A DNA stretch of 64,000 nucleotides from Yersinia hibernica. GTDB lineage: Bacteria; Pseudomonadota; Gammaproteobacteria; Enterobacterales; Enterobacteriaceae. This document shows, piece by piece, positions 28,593 through 43,680 of this stretch. The translations under genes and the position numbers were made by a program. The DNA is taken from NCBI RefSeq assembly GCF_004124235.1, contig NZ_CP032487.1, positions 2,418,001-2,482,000 of the forward strand. The letters run 5' to 3'. The notes beneath the pieces were generated by a model. The model searched no databases, was not told where the DNA came from, and saw nothing but the letters and a program-made list of their open reading frames with translations. How positions within the stretch are numbered: position 1 is the stretch's first letter; each line of letters starts with the position of its first letter.

Positions 28593-30023
28593 ATGTCAGA
28601 TAAAAATAAGCAACCAACATTTTACGTCCACGATTATGAAACTTTCGGCCAGCACCCGGCATTAGACCGGCCAGCACAGTTTGCTGGGGTGCGCACCGAT
28701 TTGGATTTCAATATCATCGAAGAGCCACTGGTGGTTTACTGCCAGCCCGCAGATGACTATCTACCGCAGCCAGAAGCCGTGATGATTACCGGGATTACCC
28801 CGCAACATGCCTTAGCCAATGGGGTGAATGAAGCTGAATTTGCCCGCCAAATCCATCAGGCTTTCAATGTGCCCGGCACCTGCATTCTCGGCTACAACAA
28901 TATTCGTTTCGATGATGAAGTTAGCCGCAATATTTTCTATCGCAATTTTTACGACCCCTATGCCTACAGCTGGCAAGGGGGGAATTCTCGCTGGGACTTG
29001 CTTGATGTGATGCGTGCCTGCTACGCCCTGCGACCGGACGGTATTATCTGGCCGGAAAACGAAGATGGCCTACCCAGTTTCAAATTAGAGCATTTGACCA
29101 AAGCCAATGGCGTCGAACACTTACATGCCCATGATGCAATGTCCGATGTGTATGCCACCATTGCTATGGCAAAATTGGTAAAACAGGCGCAACCACGGCT
29201 GTTTGATTATCTTTATCAGCACCGCAGTAAACATAAAATAAACGCACTAATTGATATCGCAGATATGACGCCGCTGGTTCATGTGTCCGGCATGTTTGGC
29301 GCAGCACGCGGTAATACCAGTTGGGTGGCACCACTGGCATGGCATCCCGACAATAAAAATGCGGTGATTATGTGTGACTTAGCGGGGGATATGTCGCCGT
29401 TACTGGAATTGGACAGCGATGCGCTGCGCGAACGGCTGTATACCCGCCGCGATAAACTCAAAGCAGAAGAGGCTGCGGTGCCGCTAAAATTGGTGCATAT
29501 CAATAAATGCCCGGTGCTGGCACCGGCTAAAACACTGTTGGCTGAGAATGCCGAGCGTTTGGGTATTGACCGCCAGCGCTGCCTGGATAATTTACAACTA
29601 CTGCGGCAGAACCCGCAAATCCGTGAAAAAGTGGTGGCGTTGTATGCTGAGGCCGAGGCTTTTGTAGTTTCTGATGATGTGGATGCCCAGCTGTATAATG
29701 GCTTTTTCAGTGATGCCGACCGCACCACCATGAAAATTATTCTGCAAACTGAGCCGCAAAACCTGCCGGCGCTTGATTTGACATTCCAAGACCCACGACT
29801 GGAGCAACTGTTTTTCCGCTTTCGCGCACGTAATTACCCCAATACCTTGACTGATGGGGAACATCAGCGCTGGTTAGAGCATCGCCGCGCCGCACTCAGC
29901 CCTGAGCGAGTGCAAGACTATGTGCTGCAACTGGAACAGTTCTATAACCAGTATGAGGACGATAAAGAGAAGTTGGCCCTGCTAAAAGCGCTGTTTGACT
30001 ACGCCAGAGATCTGGTGAGTTGA
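28593..30023 (+). CDS. sbcB: SbcB, exodeoxyribonuclease I
   Basis: SbcB is the 3'-to-5' single-strand DNA exonuclease that acts in recombination and mismatch repair and binds SSB. It has 476 residues, the family length. The DnaQ-like exonuclease motifs are visible: FYVHDYETFGQHP near residue 10 (Exo I), GYNNIRFDDEVSRN near residue 100 (Exo II), and AHDAMSDVYATIA near residue 180 (Exo III). The SH3-like and helical C-terminal domains complete it. It is a single gene ending at a bidirectional terminator. Confidence 0.97.
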   Translation: MSDKNKQPTFYVHDYETFGQHPALDRPAQFAGVRTDLDFNIIEEPLVVYCQPADDYLPQPEAVMITGITPQHALANGVNEAEFARQIHQAFNVPGTCILGYNNIRFDDEVSRNIFYRNFYDPYAYSWQGGNSRWDLLDVMRACYALRPDGIIWPENEDGLPSFKLEHLTKANGVEHLHAHDAMSDVYATIAMAKLVKQAQPRLFDYLYQHRSKHKINALIDIADMTPLVHVSGMFGAARGNTSWVAPLAWHPDNKNAVIMCDLAGDMSPLLELDSDALRERLYTRRDKLKAEEAAVPLKLVHINKCPVLAPAKTLLAENAERLGIDRQRCLDNLQLLRQNPQIREKVVALYAEAEAFVVSDDVDAQLYNGFFSDADRTTMKIILQTEPQNLPALDLTFQDPRLEQLFFRFRARNYPNTLTDGEHQRWLEHRRAALSPERVQDYVLQLEQFYNQYEDDKEKLALLKALFDYARDLVS

Positions 30024-30047
30024 TATCGGTAATGGATTTTATCCCAT

Positions 30048-30076
30048 AAAAAACGGAGCCATCAGGCTCCGTTTTA
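30048..30076. terminator. Bidirectional terminator between sbcB and plaP
   Basis: AAAACGGAGCC-ATCA-GGCTCCGTTTT forms a strong stem with a 4-base loop, an A-run on the left and a T-run on the right, so it can terminate both convergent genes. Confidence 0.9.
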
Positions 30077-30098
30077 ATCAGCAATAATGCAAACACAG

Positions 30099-31487
30099 TT
30101 ACTGTGCTAATTCGCCATTAAACTGTGGCAGTGCCTGGCGGAAAGCGCGGGTTTTCCAGACCATATACAGCAGGCCAATAGCCCCCCATACCAAGCCCAG
30201 TGTCATTGAGCTACTTTCCAGATTCATCCACAGCACTCCGACGGTTCCTGCACCAATCATCGGCAGAATCAGGTAGCTGAAATGATCCTTAAACGTGCGG
30301 TTGCGGCGCTCACGGATATAAAACTGTGAAATCACCGACAAGTTAACGAACGTAAAGGCGACCAATGCACCGAAGTTAATCAATGCTGTTGCCGTCACCA
30401 AATCAAAGGAGATAGCAGACAGTGCCACACCACCGACCAGCAACACGTTGATGGCCGGTGTACGCCATTTCGGGTGCACGTAACCAAACACTTTCTCCGG
30501 GAATACCCCGTCACGGCCCATCACATACAGCAAACGCGAAACGCCCGCATGGGCCGCCATACCAGATGCCAATACCGTGACACAAGAGAAGCACAGAATG
30601 ACTGACTGGAAGAATTTACCGGCAACAAACAACATGATTTCCGGCTGCGACGCATCAGGATCACTAAAGCGCGAGATATCCGGGAAATAAAGTTGCAGGA
30701 AATAAGACACCGTAATAAAAATGATACCGCCGATTAATGCCGTCAGGAAAATCGCTTTGGGAATCACTTTACCGGCATTCGGTGTTTCTTCTGATAGTGA
30801 GCTGATACCGTCAAAACCGAGGAATGAGAAGCACAGTATCGTTGCCCCGGTTATCATCGGCACCAAATGGGCATTTTCAGAGTAGAACGGGCGAGGGCTA
30901 ACCAAGGTACCCGCACCTTCACCTTGATAAACACCGTGAATCAACAGCCCCATAAAGAGCACCATGATAGCCACCTGAACCACCACAATAATCGTGTTCA
31001 AATTCGCTACCACATTGATGCCACGCAGGTTGAACAGCGTCATCAGGCTAACTAGCGCGCCGACAAAAATCCATGAAGGCACACCTGGGAAAATAGCTTC
31101 GAGATAAATTTTTGCCAGTAAGATGTTAATCATCGGCATGAACAGATAGTCCAGCAGTGATGACCAACCCACCATAAAGCCAACATTCGGGCTAATGGAT
31201 TTCTGGGCGTAGGTATAAGCAGAACCCGCAGATGGGAAGCGCTTAACCAATTTGCCATAGCTGATGGCAGTAAATAGCACCGCAATCAACGCAATGGCGT
31301 AAGAGGTCGCGACGTGACCATCGGTCAGGCCGGATACAATGCCAAAAGTATCGAAAATGGTCATCGGCTGTAAATAAGCCAGCCCCATCATCACCACTTG
31401 CACCAACGTCAGGGTTTTTCTGAGTTGAACGCGGTTATTGGTGCCAGTTTGATTAGTGCCGACTGCAACGGTTGCATTATGCGTCAT
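30099..31487 (-). CDS. plaP: PlaP (YeeF), putrescine importer of the APC family
   Basis: PlaP is a proton-motive-force-driven low-affinity putrescine importer in the inner membrane; in E. coli it supports surface motility. The 462-residue sequence follows E. coli PlaP through almost its whole length, for example [21 protein letters not shown] near the start, [15 protein letters not shown] near residue 85 and [21 protein letters not shown] near residue 310. About twelve transmembrane segments are evident. The start codon lies within a small upstream open frame whose stop overlaps it. A long structured leader precedes it. Confidence 0.93.
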   Translation of the reverse strand: MTHNATVAVGTNQTGTNNRVQLRKTLTLVQVVMMGLAYLQPMTIFDTFGIVSGLTDGHVATSYAIALIAVLFTAISYGKLVKRFPSAGSAYTYAQKSISPNVGFMVGWSSLLDYLFMPMINILLAKIYLEAIFPGVPSWIFVGALVSLMTLFNLRGINVVANLNTIIVVVQVAIMVLFMGLLIHGVYQGEGAGTLVSPRPFYSENAHLVPMITGATILCFSFLGFDGISSLSEETPNAGKVIPKAIFLTALIGGIIFITVSYFLQLYFPDISRFSDPDASQPEIMLFVAGKFFQSVILCFSCVTVLASGMAAHAGVSRLLYVMGRDGVFPEKVFGYVHPKWRTPAINVLLVGGVALSAISFDLVTATALINFGALVAFTFVNLSVISQFYIRERRNRTFKDHFSYLILPMIGAGTVGVLWMNLESSSMTLGLVWGAIGLLYMVWKTRAFRQALPQFNGELAQ

Positions 31488-31692
31488 GATTCAGCCTCCC
31501 CATACCTTTAACCCAATTTGCAAGTGTAGCTCGCAGGTCAGAGGTGACGGGGAAACTTCGTATCTGCCTGGGATACGTCAGTGGGGAAACAAGAGCGGTG
31601 TAACGGGTATGTGCCATACCTGCTGCTCCATAATCGCTGCATGTGCAGCGCATACCGGTGGGCACCGGTGCCAGTGTGAATAATTGCCCCAT
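31477..31692 (-). CDS. Possible 71-residue leader ORF upstream of plaP
   Basis: This open frame begins [14 protein letters not shown] and ends 11 bp inside plaP. It has an excellent ribosome binding site (AGGA with seven bases to the ATG). I recognise no family; the composition, with several Pro, Cys and Arg, does not suggest a folded protein. The overlap would allow translational coupling, so it could be a regulatory leader peptide of plaP. It might equally be a chance frame in a structured 5' leader. Confidence 0.35.
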   Translation of the reverse strand: MGQLFTLAPVPTGMRCTCSDYGAAGMAHTRYTALVSPLTYPRQIRSFPVTSDLRATLANWVKGMGRLNHDA

Positions 31693-31797
31693 CTTTCTTT
31701 CCTCATAACGGCGATTTTCGTATGTGAATAATCGCTCGCGAACCTGTTTATCTATCCGGATCGTTGTCCGGCCTCTTGATTTAGTGAAAACATGAAT
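31488..31797 (-). promoter_or_regulatory. Structured 5' leader region of plaP
   Basis: The gap between plaP and the hcxA terminator holds several dyads: CGCTGCA-TG-TGCAGCG at 31635-31650, the 12-bp palindrome GGCACCGGTGCC at 31661-31672, and a GTATC/GATAC hairpin near 31559-31576. Two GGGGAAAC copies flank that last hairpin. Except for the possible leader frame nothing coding is seen. The arrangement suggests post-transcriptional control, but the signal is unknown. Confidence 0.4.
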
Positions 31798-31834
31798 GCA
31801 AAAAAATAACCGACGCGTTTAAACGTCGGTTATT
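31798..31834 (-). terminator. Rho-independent terminator of hcxA
   Basis: An 11-bp perfect stem (31805-31815 with 31824-31834, AATAACCGACG/CGTCGGTTATT) is followed on the minus strand by a run of seven T. It separates hcxA from plaP. Confidence 0.9.
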
Positions 31835-31941
31835 GCATGGGGTGTATTTTGCCCTAACTTGAGAGCAAAAAACAAGATGTTAAACCGCCTGAAACGATAA
31901 TATTATTTTAGCGGCCCCGAAACGGCGACTCCCCCGCTACA

Positions 31942-33033
31942 TCAGCGCTGAGCAGCAATTTCCACCCGCTCAATCGCCGCCCATATTTTGTCTGAATTTA
32001 GCGCAACAGGCAGATAATGAATTGACTCACTCGGTTGCAGAATTCGGCCAATTACGCGCTCAATAGCCTCGCTATCATGAATATCAACATCCAGTGCAGC
32101 CAAATGTGTCGGCAAGCCCAACTTATTAAACGCCACAATCAATGATTGCAAGGCTTCATCCTGCTCTAGCAGAGCGGTCTGGACTAAAATTCCATAGGCC
32201 ACTTTGGTGCCATGCAGGAAATGCTCAGTTTGCGGCAACAGTGTCAACCCATTGTGTACCGCATGTGCCGCCGCCACCCGGGTATAACGTTCCCCCAACC
32301 CGCCGACCATGCCACCACCAGCAATAATGGCATCCACCACATCCAGGAAATCTTGCGTCAGTTCGCCCAATTTGACCGCCTGCAAAGCGGCTTCGCTCTG
32401 TGTTAACAGCACATTGCGAATATCCAGCGCGGCTTGCAACCCCAAGCGAACCGTCAATGATAACGTTTCTGGCTGCGGGCTCAATACTACCGCCTCATAC
32501 CATTTAGCCAATGTATCGCCAATTCCTGCCAGCAGATATTCCACCGGTGCCTGCAAAATAATACGCGGCTCAACTAACACCAAATGGTTGGCATCTTTGA
32601 ATATTTCGAAATTCAGTGCTTGCCCAGCATCATTGTACCAGACTGAAAGTGGTGTCCAGGCCGCACAAGTTGCCGCAATCGTCGGGATTGCCACCAATGG
32701 CAGCCCGAGTTTGCGCGCCACCACCTTTGCCGTATCCAATACCGCCCCGCCACCAATGCCAATCACGACTTGACGGTCACCGCCCGCCTGTTGCACCAAT
32801 TCAGTCACCGTCGATTCACTGCAATGGGTAGAAAATGGAGCCCGTACCGCCTGTGGAGCATAAAATGCTGCCGGCAGGTAATCACTCGCGGCAACCAATG
32901 CCCGCTCACCATAGATCCACAGCGCATTATCCAGCGCCGCCTGAGGATAAAACTCACTCAGTTTGGCAATGGCACCCGGGAAAGAAAAGTAGTTGGCAGG
33001 CCCCACCTGCACTCGGATTGTGTTCGCGCTCAT
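31942..33033 (-). CDS. hcxA: HcxA (YbdH), hydroxycarboxylate dehydrogenase A
   Basis: HcxA is an iron-alcohol-dehydrogenase-fold oxidoreductase that in E. coli reduces 2-oxo acids such as 2-oxoglutarate and 2-oxobutyrate. The 363 residues track E. coli YbdH closely: IRVQVGPANYFSFPG at the start, VIGIGGGAVLDTAKVVARKLG near residue 90, PTIAATCAAWTPLSVWYND near residue 117, and the metal-site histidines in AAAHAVHNGL and TEHFLHGTKVAYG near residues 255-275. In E. coli the gene lies elsewhere, so here it is part of an insertion between plaP and yeeZ. It is divergent from a sugar ABC pair. Confidence 0.9.
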   Translation of the reverse strand: MSANTIRVQVGPANYFSFPGAIAKLSEFYPQAALDNALWIYGERALVAASDYLPAAFYAPQAVRAPFSTHCSESTVTELVQQAGGDRQVVIGIGGGAVLDTAKVVARKLGLPLVAIPTIAATCAAWTPLSVWYNDAGQALNFEIFKDANHLVLVEPRIILQAPVEYLLAGIGDTLAKWYEAVVLSPQPETLSLTVRLGLQAALDIRNVLLTQSEAALQAVKLGELTQDFLDVVDAIIAGGGMVGGLGERYTRVAAAHAVHNGLTLLPQTEHFLHGTKVAYGILVQTALLEQDEALQSLIVAFNKLGLPTHLAALDVDIHDSEAIERVIGRILQPSESIHYLPVALNSDKIWAAIERVEIAAQR

Positions 33034-33253
33034 GCCCCTGTTCCTTTTAAATCATTATTTATTTTAAGTTGCGATGTTATTCGTGTTTTTCCATCTTAAG
33101 GGCATGCTTATCATTGTTTAATAATTTTTTGATATACCTTAACTATTTTAGTTTGTTGCGAATAATGGAATCTGTGTTAAAAAAGAAGACTACTGGTAGC
33201 ATTAATGACTGCCTGTTTCGCTAAAATACTTTATAGGGCAGTGGTCGAAACTT

Positions 33254-34765
33254 ATGTCCAGCATCACCTCCTCCCGCCTTGAGATGCGGAATATTTCTAT
33301 CTCGTTTTCTGGATTTCATGCCCTGCAACAAGTTGATTTTACACTGGAAGGTGGTTCGACTCATGCATTGGTCGGTGCCAATGGCGCAGGAAAATCGACC
33401 CTGATGGCGATCCTTTCAGGTGCACACAGTCACTATCGCGGGGAAATCTATATTGATGGTCAGCAGATAGACCTTCACTCCCCGCACCAAGCAAAGCAGC
33501 ACGGCATTCATGTGGTTCAGCAAGAGGTTGATGTCGCGCTGATCCCCACCCTGTCTGTGGCGGAAAATATTATGCTGGATGCACTGGCCGAGCAGGGGCA
33601 TCTGCTTAACTGGCCGCAGCTTTACCGTCAGGCTGAAGCGCTACTTAAGCAGCTGGATCTCAAATTGAATGTGCGCCAGCGCCTGGAATCTTGCACCTTG
33701 GCCGAGAAACAGCAGGTGCTGCTGGCCCGCGCCCTTTCCCATCAATGTCGTTTTCTCATTCTGGATGAACCCACCGCGCCACTGGATCAAGAAGAGAGCG
33801 CCCGGCTGTTTCGAGTGGTTCGCCGCTTGCAATCCGAAGGTATAGCCATTGTTTTTATTTCACACCGAATCCATGAATTACACGAAATTTGCGACCAACT
33901 GACCGTATTACGTGATGGTAAGCGCGTCAGCCATGATCTGATGGGCGAGCTGAGTGGCGAGCAAATTGTGGAAAAGATGCTCGGCCATACCTTGGATGAT
34001 ATTTTCCCGCCGCGCCGCCGCGCCGTGAGTGGAAAAACATTGTTGTCAGTCAGTGGGTTGCATGACCAGCATAAACTGCGTGATATCTCTCTGACTTTAC
34101 ATCAAGGGGAAATATTAGGGATTGCCGGGCTGGCTGGCGCCGGTAAAACCGAACTGTGCAAAGCCTTATTTGGTGCCACGCCGAGCCGGGTTGATCAGGG
34201 TGAATTACAGGGCAAACCGTGGAGGCCGCGCTCGCCGGAAAAATCCGTCGCCCAAGGGCTGGCTCTGGTTCCGGAAGAGCGGCGCAAAGAGGGTATTTTC
34301 ATTCACGAAAATATCCCGATGAACCTCAGTGTGGCTGCCGATGACAGTTTTTCGCGTTGGAGCATCTTTAGCCACCATCAGGAGTTGCGTTGGGCAACAG
34401 AGCTGATTGCGCGCCTTGGGATACGCACCTCCTCACCGCAGCAAAAACTGGCCCGTCTGTCTGGCGGAAATCAGCAAAAAGTGGCGATTGGTAAGTGGCT
34501 GCGCGGGGATGCGCAAGTGCTGATTTTTGATGAGCCCACCAAAGGCGTGGATATCAAAGCCAAACAGGATTTATTCAATCTGATTGACGGGCTAGCACAA
34601 CAAGGAAAAGGCATTATTTATGCGTCCGGTGAATTCTCAGAATTGGTCGGTTTATGCTCTCGTATCTGTGTGTTGTGGGATGGGCGCATTGTCGCCGAAC
34701 TGAATGCCGCAGATGTTGATGAAGAAACATTATTACTATTTTCAACCGGAGGAACGCCTCAGTGA
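33254..34765 (+). CDS. Sugar ABC transporter ATPase, two nucleotide-binding domains (orphan system)
   Basis: This 503-residue double ABC ATPase resembles RbsA/MglA. Domain 1 has Walker A GANGAGKST near residue 41, a degenerate signature (CTLAEKQQ) and LILDEPTAPLD near residue 173. Domain 2 has GLAGAGKTE near residue 291, the good signature LSGGNQQK, and LIFDEPTKGVD near residue 421. The stop overlaps the permease start (GTGA). No substrate-binding protein lies nearby, which is unusual. The substrate is unknown. Confidence 0.88.
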   Translation: MSSITSSRLEMRNISISFSGFHALQQVDFTLEGGSTHALVGANGAGKSTLMAILSGAHSHYRGEIYIDGQQIDLHSPHQAKQHGIHVVQQEVDVALIPTLSVAENIMLDALAEQGHLLNWPQLYRQAEALLKQLDLKLNVRQRLESCTLAEKQQVLLARALSHQCRFLILDEPTAPLDQEESARLFRVVRRLQSEGIAIVFISHRIHELHEICDQLTVLRDGKRVSHDLMGELSGEQIVEKMLGHTLDDIFPPRRRAVSGKTLLSVSGLHDQHKLRDISLTLHQGEILGIAGLAGAGKTELCKALFGATPSRVDQGELQGKPWRPRSPEKSVAQGLALVPEERRKEGIFIHENIPMNLSVAADDSFSRWSIFSHHQELRWATELIARLGIRTSSPQQKLARLSGGNQQKVAIGKWLRGDAQVLIFDEPTKGVDIKAKQDLFNLIDGLAQQGKGIIYASGEFSELVGLCSRICVLWDGRIVAELNAADVDEETLLLFSTGGTPQ

Positions 34766-35760
34766 GCAAAGAAATATCCCTGCCAGACACCCAACCGTGG
34801 CGACACCAGTTGTTTGATTTTCTCTACAAATGGGGGATGTTGCTCACCGTTGTGGCGCTAATCGCGTTATTTGGCTTAGCCTCCGATAATTTCCTCGACC
34901 CGAACAATATCATCAATATTTTGCGCTCCATCGCCATTGTGACGGTGATTGCCATCGGAGTATCGATTTCCCTGTCCATTGGCGGCTTTGATTTATCCGT
35001 CGGTTCGACGGCTTCGCTGGCCAATGCCATCGTAGTGTCGCTGTTTGTCTGGTACGGCTTTGGCACCACTGGCGCCATTATTCTGACCTTACTGGTCTGT
35101 ACTTTGGTGGGTTTGTTTAATGCATTTCTGATTGTGGTACTGAAAATCCCCGACATGCTGGCGACCCTGGCCAGTCTGTTCGTGATTCAAGGTGTGGCAA
35201 TGACATACAGCTACGGCGGCTCTATCACCCAGAATATGCTGCTACCCAGTGGCGATATGGCGGAAGGTGTCATTCCTGAGATGTTTTCAGCACTGGGCCA
35301 AGTGCCGGTGATCGTGCTTATCATGTTGGCGGTAACGATTGTGGTGCAATTGTATTTATCGCTGACTAAACATGGCCGACGCATGTATGCCATTGGCGGT
35401 AATCCAGAAGCTGCACGTCTGGCTGGCATTCGCACCATCCGCTATCGGGTATTGGCTTATGTGTTGTCGTCACTGTTGGCGGCACTGGGCGGGATTTTAC
35501 TGGCATCACGAATTGGCTCGTCACAAGTCAATGCCGGTGGCGGCTACTTGATGGATGCGGTGGCGGCGGCCTATATTGGTTTCTCATTGGCCGGTTCTGG
35601 CAAACCGAATGCTTTCGGTACCTTAATTGGTGCCGTGATCCTCGGGGTGTTGCAAAATGGCCTGGTGATGCTGTCAGTGCCTTACTATGCGATGGATATC
35701 ATCAAAGGGCTGGTTCTGGCGATGGCACTGGCACTGACATATATTCATCAAAAACGCTGA
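34762..35760 (+). CDS. Sugar ABC transporter permease (orphan system)
   Basis: This 332-residue RbsC-family membrane protein starts at a GTG overlapping the ATPase stop. It shows ISLSIGGFDLSVGSTASLANA near residue 72, read here as part of a longer conserved loop, then the coupling segment GRRMYAIGGNPEAARLAG near residue 204. About eight to ten helices are evident. It would homodimerise. A periplasmic binding protein must come from elsewhere in the genome, or the pair is a remnant. A weak GC-rich dyad (about 35778-35812) follows and may terminate it. Confidence 0.87.
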   Translation: MSKEISLPDTQPWRHQLFDFLYKWGMLLTVVALIALFGLASDNFLDPNNIINILRSIAIVTVIAIGVSISLSIGGFDLSVGSTASLANAIVVSLFVWYGFGTTGAIILTLLVCTLVGLFNAFLIVVLKIPDMLATLASLFVIQGVAMTYSYGGSITQNMLLPSGDMAEGVIPEMFSALGQVPVIVLIMLAVTIVVQLYLSLTKHGRRMYAIGGNPEAARLAGIRTIRYRVLAYVLSSLLAALGGILLASRIGSSQVNAGGGYLMDAVAAAYIGFSLAGSGKPNAFGTLIGAVILGVLQNGLVMLSVPYYAMDIIKGLVLAMALALTYIHQKR

Positions 35761-35819
35761 TATTCAGCTGCGTATTGACAGGGCCAACGGCACTCAACGG
35801 CCGCAGCCCTTTCGTGCGA

Positions 35820-36647
35820 TTAATTTAAAGGCATTCGATTTGGGTCCGGGTATTGATACTCAAACCCCAACTCACTGCAAATCTTGCTGCCATCAATCTC
35901 ACGTGGCGCTTCTTCGATATCTTCAGGTGCAAATTCAGGCGGCGTCAGCTGCAATGCACGGGCACACTCAGGATAGAAGTCACGTTTACGTGGGTGACCC
36001 GGCGCACACAAATTGTAAATATGGCCGCCTCTGGGCAGATTAAGCAGCAGTTCGATTGCCGATATCACATCTTCCTGATGCACCAGATTCACCCCCAGAG
36101 AACCGCCTTTCACATTGGTTTTACCCGCCAGAAAACGGCCCGGATGGCGATCTGTCCCTACCAGCCCTGACAGACGCAAAATATCCACCGAAGTATTGGG
36201 TAATTTATGCAGCCATTGCTCAAGTTCTGCCAGCGTTTTTCCCGCCGTGGTCACTGGTTGCAATGGGGAGTTTTCTTTAATTCGCCCCCGGGTTTCACCA
36301 TAGACCGAGGTCGAACTGGTAAACATAATACGCGGTACACCGAACGCCAGCGCGCTGTCGACCACCATCTGCACTGCTTGAAAATACTGTGCGCCGCCAT
36401 CTGTCGTGCGGCTGGCAGGCAACGTAATCACCAGCGCATCCACCGTCATCAATTGTGTCAAATCATCCGGATCGCAAATCAGCTCCGGTGTCAGTTGTAA
36501 TTGATAGCAATTAATCCCACTCATTCTGGCCGCTTCAACGCCATCTGACGTGGTTTTACTACCGACCACCTGAACTCCGCGGCGAACCAATGATTGTGCC
36601 AATGGCATACCCAGCCAGCCCAATCCAATTATGGCTACTTTTTTCAT
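35820..36647 (-). CDS. yeeZ: YeeZ, NAD(P)-binding Rossmann protein
   Basis: YeeZ is an atypical short-chain dehydrogenase of unknown reaction, conserved next to his in enterobacteria. The 275 residues match E. coli YeeZ: KKVAIIGLGWLGMPLAQSL at the start with the cofactor loop, GSKTTSDGVEAARMSGI near residue 28, IMFTSSTSVYGETRG near residue 110 and GFEYQYPDP at the end. The ATG at 36647 begins the family N-terminus; the frame continues to 36707 without homology. GAGGGC supplies a ribosome binding site. Confidence 0.92.
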   Translation of the reverse strand: MKKVAIIGLGWLGMPLAQSLVRRGVQVVGSKTTSDGVEAARMSGINCYQLQLTPELICDPDDLTQLMTVDALVITLPASRTTDGGAQYFQAVQMVVDSALAFGVPRIMFTSSTSVYGETRGRIKENSPLQPVTTAGKTLAELEQWLHKLPNTSVDILRLSGLVGTDRHPGRFLAGKTNVKGGSLGVNLVHQEDVISAIELLLNLPRGGHIYNLCAPGHPRKRDFYPECARALQLTPPEFAPEDIEEAPREIDGSKICSELGFEYQYPDPNRMPLN

Positions 36648-36968
36648 CTCAATTGCCCTCGACCGGTTCATACCGACAACCCACCCCATACTAATAACCC
36701 ACACCAATTAATGTAACCTAATAATTACTCGACATTATGAATCTGTTTTCATTCCTCGGCGTAATTGTCATATGTAACAATTTTCCGCTCAAACTGACAT
36801 CAAACAAAGTGATAACCGCTAAAAATAAAACCGCCACTGGTCGATAGCTCGTGGCTTGCTGCCGGAAAATAGGGCGGTCGGGTGAAAAAAAGGTTGCGTG
36901 CCACCCGCTGGATGGTTTACGTTGATTGACAGAAATTATGCCAGAAAGCCAAACACAGAGAAGCTACT

Positions 36969-37016
36969 ATGAATCGCGTTCAATTTAATCACCATCATCA
37001 CCATCATCCTGACTAG
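36969..37016 (+). CDS. hisL: HisL, his operon leader peptide
   Basis: This 15-codon leader encodes MNRVQF-N-six His-PD. Ribosome stalling at the His codons (CAC CAT CAT CAC CAT CAT) when charged tRNA-His is scarce would prevent formation of the attenuator downstream. E. coli has seven consecutive His codons; here there are six. It is too short for standard gene finders but is certain from sequence and position. Confidence 0.97.
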
Positions 37017-37082
37017 TCTTGCAGGCCGATGTGTGCTGGAAGACGGTTAACGAATCTTCCAGGTGGCGATAGAACGCAATAG

Positions 37083-37121
37083 AGAAAGCCCTCGGAAGAT
37101 TATCTTCCGAGGGCTTTTTTG
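37083..37121 (+). terminator. his operon attenuator
   Basis: AAGCCCTCGGAAGAT and its complement ATCTTCCGAGGGCTT form a long stem followed by TTTTTT, about 70 bp after hisL and 55 bp before hisG. This is the classical his attenuator terminator. The segment between hisL and the stem should form the alternative antiterminator. Confidence 0.95.
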
Positions 37122-37175
37122 TTGCTCACAATTTTATAAAGTTAAATTAAAAATGAATAAATTAAGAGGATTACC

Positions 37176-38075
37176 ATGCTAGATAAAACACGTTTGCGCA
37201 TTGCAATGCAGAAATCAGGCCGCCTGAGTGACGATTGCCACGAGTTGTTATCGCGCTGTGGGATTAAAATCAATTTACAACAGCAGCGCCTGATAGCCTT
37301 TGCTGAAAACATGCCTATTGATATCCTGCGGGTGCGTGATGACGATATCCCGGGGCTGGTAATGGATGGCGTGGTTGACTTGGGGATTATTGGCGAAAAC
37401 GTGCTGGAAGAAGAGTTACTTAGCCGCCGTGCTCAGGGAGAAGACCCTCGTTACTTCACTTTGCGCCGCTTGGACTTCGGCGGTTGTCGCCTGTCGCTGG
37501 CCGCCTCACTGGACACCGAATACACCGGGCCACAATGCCTGCAAAATAAGCGCATCGCCACCTCTTACCCACATATTTTAAAGCAGTATCTTGATAAGCA
37601 CGGCGTGACTTTTAAATCCTGTTTACTGAATGGCTCCGTTGAAGTTGCCCCCCGCGCCGGTTTGGCCGATGTCATCTGTGACTTGGTTTCCACCGGTGCT
37701 ACCTTGGAAGCCAACGGTTTGCGCGAAGTCGAAGTTATCTACCGCTCTAAAGCCTGCCTGATTCAGCGTGATGGCGAAATGCCTGCGGATAAACAACAAC
37801 TGATTGACCGCCTAATGACCCGCATTCAAGGGGTGATTCAAGCTCGTGAATCCAAATACATCATGATGCACGCGCCAAGTGAACGTCTGGACGAAATCAT
37901 TACCCTGCTGCCGGGTGCTGAGCGCCCGACTATTCTGCCATTGGCCGGTGATAAGAGCCGGGTCGCAATGCACATGGTCAGTAGCGAAACACTGTTCTGG
38001 GAAACCATGGAAAAACTGAAAGCGCTGGGTGCCAGCTCCATTCTGGTATTACCTATTGAAAAAATGATGGAGTAA
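37176..38075 (+). CDS. hisG: HisG, ATP phosphoribosyltransferase (long form)
   Basis: HisG catalyses the first, feedback-inhibited step of histidine synthesis, joining ATP and PRPP. The 299 residues equal the enterobacterial long form with a C-terminal ACT-like regulatory domain (about 225-299). Visible motifs are [15 protein letters not shown] at the N-terminus, [13 protein letters not shown] near residue 68, and the PRPP loop [19 protein letters not shown], split near residue 165. AAGAGGA precedes the start. It heads the his operon. Confidence 0.98.
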   Translation: MLDKTRLRIAMQKSGRLSDDCHELLSRCGIKINLQQQRLIAFAENMPIDILRVRDDDIPGLVMDGVVDLGIIGENVLEEELLSRRAQGEDPRYFTLRRLDFGGCRLSLAASLDTEYTGPQCLQNKRIATSYPHILKQYLDKHGVTFKSCLLNGSVEVAPRAGLADVICDLVSTGATLEANGLREVEVIYRSKACLIQRDGEMPADKQQLIDRLMTRIQGVIQARESKYIMMHAPSERLDEIITLLPGAERPTILPLAGDKSRVAMHMVSSETLFWETMEKLKALGASSILVLPIEKMME

Positions 38076-38078
38076 CCC

Positions 38079-43673
<5,595 letters not shown>

Positions 43674-43680
<7 letters not shown>

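Noticed and set aside
29279..29731. 150-codon minus-strand frame opposite sbcB
   Set aside because: Antisense shadow with Ser/Arg/Ala-rich composition; sbcB is certain.
32309..32773. 154-codon plus-strand frame opposite hcxA
   Set aside because: Antisense to a gene closely matching E. coli HcxA; no start signals.
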